DNA from: Christiangramia sp.
GTDB taxonomy: Bacteria > Bacteroidota > Bacteroidia > Flavobacteriales > Flavobacteriaceae
Assembly (NCBI GenBank): GCA_024635735.1
Contig: JAGXII010000222.1
Span: 1 to 5,841, forward strand
Direction: 5' to 3'
Length of the DNA stretch: 5,841 nucleotides
The notes under the pieces are model-generated. The model was not told where the DNA came from. It was given only the letters and a program-made list of their open reading frames with translations, and made no database searches. Each line of letters starts with the position of its first letter. Position 1 is the stretch's first letter. The translations under genes and the position numbers were made by a program. Below, piece after piece: positions 1 to 5,841 of the stretch.

Positions 1-418
1 CAATCAATTGGTATTCAGGGGCTACTTCAGGTGGCCCCCCGTAACCTTCCTTTACGTGATAAAAGATTCCACTATTTCCTCCTTTTGGCAGTTTCCATTC
101 CAGATATAGTTCAAAATTGTCAAATTCTTCAGCTCCATATATAATGTCCTTTCCACCTTTATAATTTTGTTCCAGGCCCAATTCTGTGTCGAATGTTAAG
201 ACACTGTCTTTTATGACCCATCCGGGAGGCAGGGAATCACCGTTGTAGGCACGCCAGCCTTCCGTAGAAGTGCCGTCAAAAAGATAAATCCAGTCTTTTT
301 TCGAAATGGTGTCAGTGGAGGTGAAGGTCTCCAAATCAGAATTGACTTTTGATTTTTCTTTACAGGAACTAAAAAGTAAGAATTGGAAAAGCAGGAGGGT
401 GATAAGGTTCAATTTCAT
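1..418 (-). CDS. DUF1080 / 3-keto-disaccharide hydrolase-like lipoprotein, N-terminal part
   Basis: The reading frame opens with ATG at 418 and runs off the left edge after 139 codons, so the C-terminus is missing. Residues 1-18 form a lipoprotein signal peptide (MKLN, then a hydrophobic stretch) ending in the lipobox FSSC, with Cys19 as the predicted lipidated residue. A short Ser/Thr/Lys-rich linker follows to about residue 40. The DUF1080 (PF06439, concanavalin-like fold) hallmarks then appear in order: LFDG at 46-49, GW at 54-55, GW at 66-67, FELYLEWK at 102-109, GNSGIFY at 114-120 and PEYQLI at 134-139. Family members act on 3-keto-glycosides or related sugars outside the cytoplasm in Bacteroidota. 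The exact substrate here cannot be told. The protein should sit in the outer membrane or periplasm. The family call is strong and the catalytic role is family-level inference. No promoter box was recognised in the 131 bp upstream. Confidence 0.85.
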   Translation of the reverse strand, partial: MKLNLITLLLFQFLLFSSCKEKSKVNSDLETFTSTDTISKKDWIYLFDGTSTEGWRAYNGDSLPPGWVIKDSVLTFDTELGLEQNYKGGKDIIYGAEEFDNFELYLEWKLPKGGNSGIFYHVKEGYGGPPEVAPEYQLI

Positions 419-549
419 TGGATTTTATTAGTATAATGTTCCTTTTAAAATTATAAATATTTTTCTAAATAATAAGATATCGAAATTAATTTTTTAAAAT
501 CATCAATGGATAATATAAAACTCATTGATAATATCTGATCTAAAATTAC
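419..549. other. AT-rich intergenic gap between the broken gene and the DUF1080 gene
   Basis: These 131 bp are very AT-rich and hold no open frame of note. The one structured element is the small hairpin at 502-529. I found no TAnnTTTG box on the minus strand that would serve the DUF1080 gene, so its promoter is either unusual or lies further upstream. Confidence 0.6.
502..529 (-). terminator. weak hairpin downstream of the broken gene, possible terminator
   Basis: ATCAATG at 502-508 is the exact reverse complement of CATTGAT at 523-529, giving a 7-bp stem with a 14-nt loop. It begins about 20 nt after the stop codon of the 549-residue reading (550-552). Reading the minus strand, it is followed by an A/T-rich stretch rather than a clean U-run, and the stem has only two G-C pairs. 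Position suggests a transcription terminator, but stability is poor and such repeats arise by chance in AT-rich DNA. Confidence 0.25.
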
Positions 550-732
550 TTACAAGCCTCCCATCATTTTTCCTATAACATCTTCATTAATATCTATTTC
601 CTGACAATTAGTAAAGTTAGAAATCCTAATATTGCTATTTGAAGGATAAGTGTAGGTCGCCGTGCCGCCTTTTCCTTCTGTAGAATATATTTCCTTTAGC
701 CTATTGTATTCGTCAAATAATACATAGCTTCC

Positions 733-741
733 TTTTTTTTT
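733..741 (-). other. A9 run with -1 slippery heptamer, frameshift point 2
   Basis: On the coding strand nine A's are followed by GG. In the upstream frame the codons read GGA AAA AAA AAG GAA, so the heptamer A_AAA_AAG is in exactly the phase required for tandem -1 slippage. A -1 slip, or one extra A in the transcript, moves translation into GGA AGC TAT and adds 60 residues that complete the second module. Without it, translation adds 11 unrelated residues and stops at 696. What is seen is the run and phase. Whether slippage occurs is not shown. Confidence 0.6.
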
Positions 742-2121
742 CCTTCGATAAGGGTGAATTTCAGGCAGGAACCGCCGTCACAATTAATCCTGCTTTTCTC
801 AAATCTTACTTCATTTTCAAATAGTTCAGGCTTGTAAACATAAGCCCATCCCGCAATAGGAGGTACGTATTCCGGGGAGAGTTGCATCGCGAAATTATTC
901 CTGAAATAATCTGCTTTTATTTTTTCTATGTCCATACCACTTGGTAAAGTTTTACCTTTCATAACTTCCTCCATTTGAGAAAACACTTTATTTAGATCAA
1001 GTTTTGCTTTTATGCAGCCATTGTCACTTTCCATATAGATGAAATTATTTTTATCAAAATATATGGGTTTTGCTTTTGGATCATATAAATCTATTTTCAT
1101 AACCATTGTTTCGGTATTCAACTCCAGGCTTACTGTTTTTCCTTGAGCCTCTATAACCGAAGTAATTCCAGGAAAGCTCAATGGATTGTTGCGATCTATG
1201 GTCGCAATTCTTTCATTAGGATCAAGGCCCGGTTTATCGGTTTTAGGCCTGGCAGTATTACCACTATTTCCTGAAACCCGTTTATCAGCACTTGAGCCAT
1301 CCGGGTCTACTTCCAGACCTTTCATATAAAGATCCTGAAACGGCATTTTCACTTCTACCGCAAATGGAATTTGCACCGTTACCGGGATATATTCAAATTT
1401 GTACGTTCCATCGCCCTGGGTTTGTTCTGTATTTACATTTGCATAGATCTCAGACAAACGTTCCTGTTTATCAAACCTTACCCTGGAACCGTTATATTCA
1501 GGATCCTTATATATAAATTTAGTGCAATTTCCACCAGCAGAACAAGGCACAGTGGTTTCTTCATAATCATCTGATCGGAAATGTTCAGGCTTGTATATAA
1601 ATGCCCATTCAACTATCTGAAAAGTATTCAGATTCATTCCTTGTGCTTTAAATTTTTCTGTTGCCTCCAACATTGGCTCCGGTGGTAATTTCAATAAAGA
1701 CATTGAAATCATAGGAAACATAAATGCCATGACATCAGATTTCATTAGACTTGATTTTTCCCAACGCCCGGCACTATCATTATAACCGTACTGATAACCT
1801 TCACTATCTATATAAAGTGGATTTTTGCTATTTGGCGCTATCCCACGCGCCGCAAGTTCATCACTGTCAAAATAGTAGTCACTTCCTTTCCCTTTACTAT
1901 CTGATGTTTTTACCACTACATCAGATTTATAAAAAGAGCGTTTTGCCTCGGTATTTATTAATTTAGCTTCATTTGTATTAGAATTCCCGGCTTGAGTATT
2001 TGCATTCGCAGGGTTTGGGTTTACAACAGAATCAATAGTATTTCCAACCACCTGTTCCGTTTTTTGTTCTGTCTTTTTTAATAAAACTTTTTCTGTAGTT
2101 TTCTCAACCTTTTTCTTTAGC

Positions 2122-2126
2122 TTTTT
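2122..2126 (-). other. A5 run, frameshift point 1, after the signal peptide
   Basis: The signal-peptide frame reads ATA TTA AAA AGC TAA and stops at 2117. With six A's instead of five it would read ATA TTA AAA AAG CTA and join the long downstream frame directly (ILK-KLKKKVEK). The A-site codon AGC does not re-pair well in the -1 frame, so this is a poor ribosomal slippery site. A genuine one-base deletion or a sequence error is more likely than programmed shifting here. Confidence 0.65.
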
Positions 2127-2234
2127 AATATTTGAGCCTCCCCGTTAAAACCTGATAAAATAAAAAAAAGTGAGATGAATAATAATTTGGCCTTCATGAT
2201 ACCTGGATTTTGAATTAAAACCATTAGGCAAAGC

Positions 2235-2253
2235 GGTTTTAGTATTTAAAACC
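2235..2253 (-). repeat. short inverted repeat in the leader of the broken gene
   Basis: GGTTTTA at 2235-2241 is complementary to TAAAACC at 2247-2253 (7-bp stem, 5-nt loop). The same TAAAACC also occurs at 2216-2222, so the central arm could pair with either neighbour, giving two mutually exclusive hairpins in the 5' leader. This may be regulatory or may be chance in AT-rich sequence. Confidence 0.3.
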
Positions 2254-2291
2254 AGGTAGATGGGGATAAGTAAAGGGGGGTATAATCGATA

Positions 2292-2313
2292 TTGAGCAAT
2301 AATAGCAGCTCAA
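2292..2313. repeat. 6-bp inverted repeat next to the candidate promoter
   Basis: TTGAGC at 2292-2297 is complementary to GCTCAA at 2308-2313 across a 10-nt spacer. On the minus strand it lies immediately downstream of the candidate -7 box, around the expected transcription start. An operator or 5'-end stem-loop is possible, but the arms are short. Confidence 0.25.
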
Positions 2314-2346
2314 CAAATTGAGGGGGGTCATTTGTAAATATACAAA
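2314..2346 (-). promoter_or_regulatory. candidate Bacteroidota-type promoter for the broken secreted-protein gene
   Basis: On the minus strand TTTG (2343-2346) is followed after 21 nt by TCAATTTG (2314-2321), which matches the Bacteroidota -7 consensus TAnnTTTG at all but one defined position. Spacing is close to the usual 19-21 nt. The expected start near 2307 would give a leader of about 110 nt before ATG 2197. The spacer contains a run of six C's. Motif matching was by eye, and such boxes are frequent in AT-rich DNA. Confidence 0.4.
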
Positions 2347-2477
2347 GTAAATAAATTTTTAAGTATAAATGTCTTAAAACGAATGATTTATGTATTTAAG
2401 TCCTTAATAATTGATAGAATGATTTACAATTCGTAATACTTCTCCTTTATCAATAACATCCTTTTGCTTTATTGATT

Positions 2478-3329
2478 TTAAAGATTATGAATTAGATCTT
2501 TTAACTCTTTCTTCTTATCAACAAGATTTAGATCGTACAGGTTTTCCTGAACCTTTTCCAGATCTTCCTCATTTATTTGATCCTGACTCCATTTAGTGAG
2601 ATCTAACCATTTCCTGATGTCTTCAAGTTTCTGCTGGTAGCGTTCAGATAGAACCACATCTATTTTACGTTGATTCCTGAAGTTTTTAGTTTCTATATTT
2701 AAAACCTTCAACATCGTTTTTAATCTGTCAGGATCTTTACGGATACTTTCATTTCTTGCCGCAATTACAAAACAAGGCCATGGAGTAGGGCAGTCGGCGA
2801 TTAATCTAAAAGTCTTATTATCAACTAACGGCTTGGTGGTAAAATATTCCCACATAAAGTATTGAGCCGTGTCATTTTTTAAAGCCTCAATTGCTCCTTC
2901 AATATTATTTACAATTTCGAATTCCAGTATAGAGGTATCCCAGCCATGATGTTGGGCATTCACATAAGACATTAGATGAGATCCGCTACCTTCACGACTA
3001 ATGGCGGCTTTGGTGTTTTCCAGATCCTGAATGTCCTTATAGCGTGAACCTGTAGCCACATGTATTCCCCAAATAAGCGGACTCCCAATATAATTCTGAA
3101 TGATCTTTGATTTATTTCCATGTAAAATATCCCTGACAATTCCTTCAGTTAAAATTACCGCAACATCAATCTCTCCCGCGCGCAATGCTTTATTCATGGC
3201 GCCGGTACCTTCAGGGAAATCCTTCCAGATCACATTCAAACCAGCATCGCTAAATTTATTCTCTTCAATACATAAATGCCATGGAAGATTAAAATGTTCC
3301 GGAACTCCACCTACTTTTATGGTTTTCAT
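2478..3329 (-). CDS. cytoplasmic periplasmic-binding-protein-fold protein, CA3427/NMT1-like
   Basis: This 283-residue protein has the type-2 periplasmic binding protein fold of the NMT1/THI5/SsuA group and looks like the subfamily named after Candida albicans CA3427. Visible motifs are GGVPEHFNLPW at 7-17, GTGAM at 41-45, SREGSGSHLMS at 111-121, FMWEYFTTKP at 158-167 and PTPWPCFVIAARNE at 181-194. The first strand (KTIKVGG) starts at residue 2, with no hydrophobic leader or lipobox, so the protein is predicted to stay in the cytoplasm rather than feed an ABC importer. No permease or ATPase gene is visible. The start is fixed by the ATGA overlap with the ppk1 stop, which implies translational coupling. 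The ligand is unknown. A pyrimidine- or thiamine-precursor-like molecule is only suggested by distant NMT1/THI5 kinship. The C-terminal 60 residues are charged and helical. Databases may label it simply ABC transporter substrate-binding protein. Confidence 0.85.
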   Translation of the reverse strand: MKTIKVGGVPEHFNLPWHLCIEENKFSDAGLNVIWKDFPEGTGAMNKALRAGEIDVAVILTEGIVRDILHGNKSKIIQNYIGSPLIWGIHVATGSRYKDIQDLENTKAAISREGSGSHLMSYVNAQHHGWDTSILEFEIVNNIEGAIEALKNDTAQYFMWEYFTTKPLVDNKTFRLIADCPTPWPCFVIAARNESIRKDPDRLKTMLKVLNIETKNFRNQRKIDVVLSERYQQKLEDIRKWLDLTKWSQDQINEEDLEKVQENLYDLNLVDKKKELKDLIHNL

Positions 3330-5380
3330 GATTTGTTTTTTTTCTTTAAATAATTATAAATATCGTATTGGGAACGAATAGCCTTTTCTCCCTTTTTACG
3401 AGGTACATATGTATTAGATTCTTCGGGATCCTGAATTCTTGCTTTTACATTATCACTCAACTGGATATTCAGTATATCTTTGAATTCCTGTTTTATATCT
3501 ACATCAAGAACAGGGGAAATTACTTCAATTCTACGGTCCAGGTTTCTGTTCATCCAGTCGGCACTTCCGTAGAACATCAATTCGTCACCAGCATTTTCAA
3601 AAAGGTACATACGGCCATGTTCCAGAAACCTGTCTACCACACTGGTGATATAAATATTCTCGCTCATTCCTTTAATTCCGGGGATAAGACAGGTAAAACC
3701 GCGAATAAGCAACCGAATCTCCACACCGGCCTGACTGGCTTTATAAAGAAGTTCGATCATTTCTTCATCTTCAAGGCTGTTCATTTTAGCAGTGATCTTT
3801 GCAGCTTTTCCTTCCCGGGCGTTTTCTATCTCGTTATAAATGAGTTTTAAGAACTCCTGCCGTGTTGAGAATGGAGATATCAGAAGGCTTTTTTCTCTTG
3901 GAATAATTAATTCTCCCTGTAAAACCTTGAATAAACGCTGAAGTTCTTTGGTTATATTTTTATTGGCCGTAAAAATAGCATGGTCGCAATACAAAGCTGC
4001 CGTTTCACTATTAAAATTCCCGGTACCAATGTATGCGTACCGCATATTGATATCGCCCTCCTGCCTGCAAACAAGCATGATCTTGGAGTGTACCTTTACC
4101 TTGGGATAACTGTAAATAACATTAGCTCCCTTTTCCTCAAATTTTCTACCCCATATAATATTATTCTCTTCATCGAACCTTGCCTTAGCTTCAACAAAAA
4201 CAGTCACTCTCTTACCGTTTTCAAGAGCTTTAAGAAGGGAGGAAGTAAGGTCTGATTCATCTGCAATACGATAAAGTGAAATTTTAATATCGGTTACATT
4301 TTCATCGGTTGCCGCCTGTTCAAGGAATTTCTCTACATAATTAAAAGACATATAAGGAAAATGCAGGGACTGGTCTTTCTTCGCAATATCCTCAAAATAA
4401 TTCGTACTGTGTTCCAGAGTCTTTTGAGGTAGCGGTGGTAATTCTTTAAAATGAAGTTCTGGATTGTTTGTAGGATCAGGAAAAGAAAAAAAGTCCTTAA
4501 AATTATGATACTGACCTCCCGGCATCATATCAATTTTACCCAGTTTCAGTAGTTTTCTTATTTTCTTCTGAACCGGCTTAGGCATGGACGCATCATATAA
4601 CAGGCGTGTAGGTTGCCCTTCAGTTCTTTGCTTTAGAGAAGTGTAAATTTTTTCAGCAAGAACTCCATTATAAATGTCATCTATATAAAGTTCTGCATCT
4701 CTGGAGAGTTTAACTTCAAAAATCCCGGTAATATTTTCATTAGGAAATAATTTGTAAGCCTCATGCCTGATGATTTCATCAAGAAATGTAATGTAGTGTC
4801 CCTTCTTTTTAATTTCCATCATTATAAATCTTCCGTGTTCCTCTACCGGAATATTTACTACTGCAAGATGATCTTCCTTTTCAAAAGTTATAAGAAAGTA
4901 AAGAATTGAATTTTCAAGGAAAAGTTCATTCTCCTTACTTAAATCCAGACGGATTGGCTTAAGTTTCTTTTCTATTTTATTTTTAAAAAATGAAGCAGCA
5001 AATTTCTCATGTTCTTCTGTATATTCCTCTGCACTTAGAATATGAATATCATGTTTTACCAGTTCAGGAATTATTTCTGTATGATAAATATCTCCAAAGC
5101 GATCCTGCTGATGCTTTACTTCTTCAATAATTTGTTTGGTGATTTTTGAAGGCCTGAGAGCCAGTTTTTTTCGGATACTTTTCTGAACCCTTTTCATCTG
5201 GCGAAGCTGAGAAACTCTTACCCTAAAATATTCATCGAGATTTGACGAAAAAATCGCCAGAAACTTCATCCTTTCGTATAAAGGATTTATTTTGTCTGCG
5301 GCCTCCTGAAGAACTCTCTCATTAAAACTTAACCAGTTTAGATCACGATGTCTAAACCGATCTTCATTAGGTTGCTGCAT
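3326..5380 (-). CDS. ppk1: polyphosphate kinase 1 (PPK1)
   Basis: PPK1 reversibly transfers the gamma-phosphate of ATP onto inorganic polyphosphate (EC 2.7.4.1) through a phosphohistidine. At 684 residues it has the usual full length. The N-terminal domain carries the adenine-contact region FSSNLDEYFRVRV (44-56), whose Asn47 corresponds to Asn45 of the E. coli enzyme. The middle domain includes PTRLLYDASMP (257-267). The two phospholipase-D-like C-terminal domains hold the catalytic His431 in KVKVHSKIML (427-436; E. coli His435) and His588 in FLEHGRMYLF (585-594; E. coli His592). Arg371 (SLYRIADES) and Arg401 (KARFDEENN) match the phosphate/metal-binding arginines. GTGNFNSETA (452-461) and GSADWMNRNLDRRIEV (605-620) are also typical. 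No residue known to be essential appears lost. The start ATG at 5380 lies 73 bp after the nucleoside phosphorylase stop. The TGA stop overlaps the next ATG. No exopolyphosphatase gene (ppx) adjoins it within the window. Confidence 0.97.
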   Translation of the reverse strand: MQQPNEDRFRHRDLNWLSFNERVLQEAADKINPLYERMKFLAIFSSNLDEYFRVRVSQLRQMKRVQKSIRKKLALRPSKITKQIIEEVKHQQDRFGDIYHTEIIPELVKHDIHILSAEEYTEEHEKFAASFFKNKIEKKLKPIRLDLSKENELFLENSILYFLITFEKEDHLAVVNIPVEEHGRFIMMEIKKKGHYITFLDEIIRHEAYKLFPNENITGIFEVKLSRDAELYIDDIYNGVLAEKIYTSLKQRTEGQPTRLLYDASMPKPVQKKIRKLLKLGKIDMMPGGQYHNFKDFFSFPDPTNNPELHFKELPPLPQKTLEHSTNYFEDIAKKDQSLHFPYMSFNYVEKFLEQAATDENVTDIKISLYRIADESDLTSSLLKALENGKRVTVFVEAKARFDEENNIIWGRKFEEKGANVIYSYPKVKVHSKIMLVCRQEGDINMRYAYIGTGNFNSETAALYCDHAIFTANKNITKELQRLFKVLQGELIIPREKSLLISPFSTRQEFLKLIYNEIENAREGKAAKITAKMNSLEDEEMIELLYKASQAGVEIRLLIRGFTCLIPGIKGMSENIYITSVVDRFLEHGRMYLFENAGDELMFYGSADWMNRNLDRRIEVISPVLDVDIKQEFKDILNIQLSDNVKARIQDPEESNTYVPRKKGEKAIRSQYDIYNYLKKKNKS

Positions 5381-5399
5381 GGGTGTTTAAATGTTTAAT

Positions 5400-5407
5400 C
5401 AAAAATA
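5400..5407 (-). promoter_or_regulatory. possible -7 promoter box upstream of ppk1
   Basis: The minus strand reads TATTTTTG here, a perfect TAnnTTTG match. It lies 19 nt before the ppk1 ATG, so a transcript started from it would have a leader of only about 10-15 nt. No TTTG -33 element is present at the expected distance. Either ppk1 has a weak promoter of its own, or it is read through from the nucleoside phosphorylase gene. Confidence 0.3.
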
Positions 5408-5453
5408 CAAAGTACACCATGCTTTGCTTTTAATATATTGTTAAATAAGACAC

Positions 5454-5841
5454 CTATCCAGCTATTCTATCCAGACTGTAGGTAATAATGTTTTCAACGA
5501 GTTTTGCTGAATCTTTTGTGAATTCTCCGGTCATTCTATTGGCCAGAACGGCATTCATTGAAACTGCTCTGTGACCCATTAATTTCGACAGTCCGTAAAT
5601 GGCAGAAGTCTCCATTTCCATATTTGTAATATGCCTTCCTTTAAATTCGAAATGCGTTATTCTGTCATTCATATCATCATCTTTCAGGCCTAGCCTTAAA
5701 ACTCGGCCCTGCGGACCATAAAATCCTATATTGGTAGCCGTAAACCCGGGAAATGTTTCCTGTGATGACATCTTTTCTATAAGACTTTTATCTCCATCCA
5801 CCACATAAGGTTCACCTTTTTTAAGTGACCAGTTGGTTTGC
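5454..5841 (-). CDS. nucleoside phosphorylase (uridine/purine type), C-terminal part
   Basis: The frame is open from the right edge (QTNWSLKKGEPY, continuous with the following VVDGD) to TAG at 5454-5456, giving the last 128 residues of a protein usually near 290. A GTG at 5804 is an internal valine codon, not the start. The fragment has the substrate-base region GFYGPQGR (fragment residues 39-46) and the hallmark NMEMETSAIYGLSKLMGH (73-90), in which the Met-Glu pair contacts the ribose in the PNP/UDP phosphorylase superfamily. These enzymes split nucleosides with phosphate to give the free base and ribose 1-phosphate in the cytoplasm, for salvage. GPQGR resembles the uracil-binding Gln-x-Arg of uridine phosphorylases, so uridine is a reasonable guess, but specificity needs the missing N-terminal half. 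ppk1 follows 73 bp downstream on the same strand with no clear terminator between them. Confidence 0.9.
   Translation of the reverse strand, partial: QTNWSLKKGEPYVVDGDKSLIEKMSSQETFPGFTATNIGFYGPQGRVLRLGLKDDDMNDRITHFEFKGRHITNMEMETSAIYGLSKLMGHRAVSMNAVLANRMTGEFTKDSAKLVENIITYSLDRIAG

Larger units (their letters stand above)
550..2197 (-). pseudogene. secreted two-module protein of unrecognised family, broken by two single-base frameshifts
   Basis: Three consecutive frames make one protein. From ATG 2197, a 26-codon frame encodes a signal peptide (MKAKLLFISLFFILSG, likely cut near GEA/Q at 21-22) and stops at 2117. The main frame runs unbroken from before 2051 to its stop at 696. A third frame covers 732 to 550 and ends at TAA. 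Adding one A at 2122-2126 and one at 733-741 gives 549 residues. A Lys/Glu-rich segment (26-49) and an Asn-rich linker come first. Two related modules follow (numbering of the restored protein): WAFIYKPEHF 198-207, Cys219/Cys225, FDKQERLSEIY 242-252; and WAYVYKPELF 451-460, Cys473/Cys478, FDEYNRLKEIY 495-505. The Trp-to-Phe distance is 44 residues in both, and this holds only if the frame changes at the A9 run, so the third frame is real coding sequence. Paired cysteines fit a disulfide-stabilised exported protein. Function is unknown. Alternatives to a pseudogene are homopolymer sequencing errors or slippage expression. Confidence 0.8.
2198..2477. other. 280-bp AT-rich intergenic region
   Basis: No credible gene is present on either strand. 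The region separates the end of the ppk1/binding-protein unit from the broken secreted-protein gene. It contains G-runs at 2262-2265, 2275-2280 and 2322-2327, a promoter candidate at 2314-2346, and inverted repeats at 2235-2253 and 2292-2313, all described separately. I saw no strong GC-rich terminator after the binding-protein gene. Confidence 0.6.

Noticed and set aside
1292..1966. Several plus-strand frames of 67-74 codons, antisense to the broken secreted-protein gene
   Set aside because: They are short, have no family features, and are explained by the low stop density opposite a coding frame.
696..2051. 451-codon minus-strand frame with GTG at 2051 taken as a complete gene
   Set aside because: The same frame stays open upstream of 2051 through a Lys/Glu-rich segment back to the A5 run, where a signal peptide lies in the adjoining frame. 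The end at 696 cuts the second repeat module. It is the middle of a longer frameshifted gene.
2262..2327. G-runs as a G-quadruplex
   Set aside because: Only three runs are present and the last is more than 40 nt away, so a compact quadruplex is unlikely.
2410..2454. ATTGATA/TATCAAT inverted repeat as a terminator after the binding-protein gene
   Set aside because: The arms are 7 bp with one G-C pair, separated by more than 30 nt, with no adjoining U-run. Chance is the simplest explanation.
3330..3360. A8 run at the 3' end of ppk1 as another frameshift point
   Set aside because: The ppk1 frame continues correctly through the run to a TGA that overlaps the next start, so no shift is needed.
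3368..3850. 160-codon plus-strand frame antisense to ppk1
   Set aside because: It lies wholly opposite a well-conserved PPK1 catalytic region and has a composition typical of an antisense shadow, with no recognisable motif.
3100..4255. Plus-strand frames of 91-93 codons, opposite the binding protein and ppk1
   Set aside because: Both are antisense to strongly supported genes and show no independent evidence of coding.
1..5841. CRISPR array, tRNA or rRNA genes, transposase, toxin-antitoxin or phage-defence module
   Set aside because: I saw no regularly spaced repeats, cloverleaf-like segments, transposase motifs or defence-family domains on either strand.

Overview
The window looks like chromosomal DNA from a member of the Bacteroidota, most likely a marine or soil flavobacterium. 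This is inferred from the low G+C content, the near absence of Shine-Dalgarno sequences, TAnnTTTG-type promoter boxes, and the protein set: a DUF1080 lipoprotein, a Bacteroidota-style nucleoside phosphorylase, and PPK1. Genus cannot be fixed from sequence alone. Every gene lies on the minus strand, so transcription runs from right to left and the window is best read from 5841 down to 1.

Reading in that direction: (1) the C-terminal 128 residues of a uridine/purine nucleoside phosphorylase (5454 to beyond 5841); (2) a 73-bp gap with a possible -7 box; (3) a complete polyphosphate kinase 1, ppk1 (3326-5380), with both catalytic histidines; (4) a periplasmic-binding-protein-fold protein of the CA3427/NMT1-like type without a signal peptide (2478-3329), whose ATG overlaps the ppk1 stop as ATGA, so the two are very probably co-transcribed and translationally coupled; (5) a 280-bp AT-rich gap with a plausible promoter and small inverted repeats; (6) a secreted two-module protein of unrecognised family (550-2197) broken by two single-base frameshifts, each at a poly-A run in the sense strand; (7) a 131-bp AT-rich gap with a weak hairpin; (8) the N-terminal 139 residues of a DUF1080 (3-keto-disaccharide hydrolase-like) lipoprotein running off the left edge (1-418).

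The right half is a phosphate/nucleotide metabolism block: nucleoside phosphorolysis, polyphosphate synthesis from ATP, and a cytoplasmic small-molecule-binding protein of unknown ligand. A functional link is suggested only by gene order and overlap. The left half holds exported proteins, one of them broken or subject to slippage. The most unusual point is that the broken gene reads as one clean 549-residue protein if one A is added at each of two A-runs. The downstream run (A9 followed by G) also contains a canonical A_AAA_AAG -1 slippery heptamer in the correct phase. I found no RNA genes, insertion sequences, CRISPR arrays or clear novel defence system.
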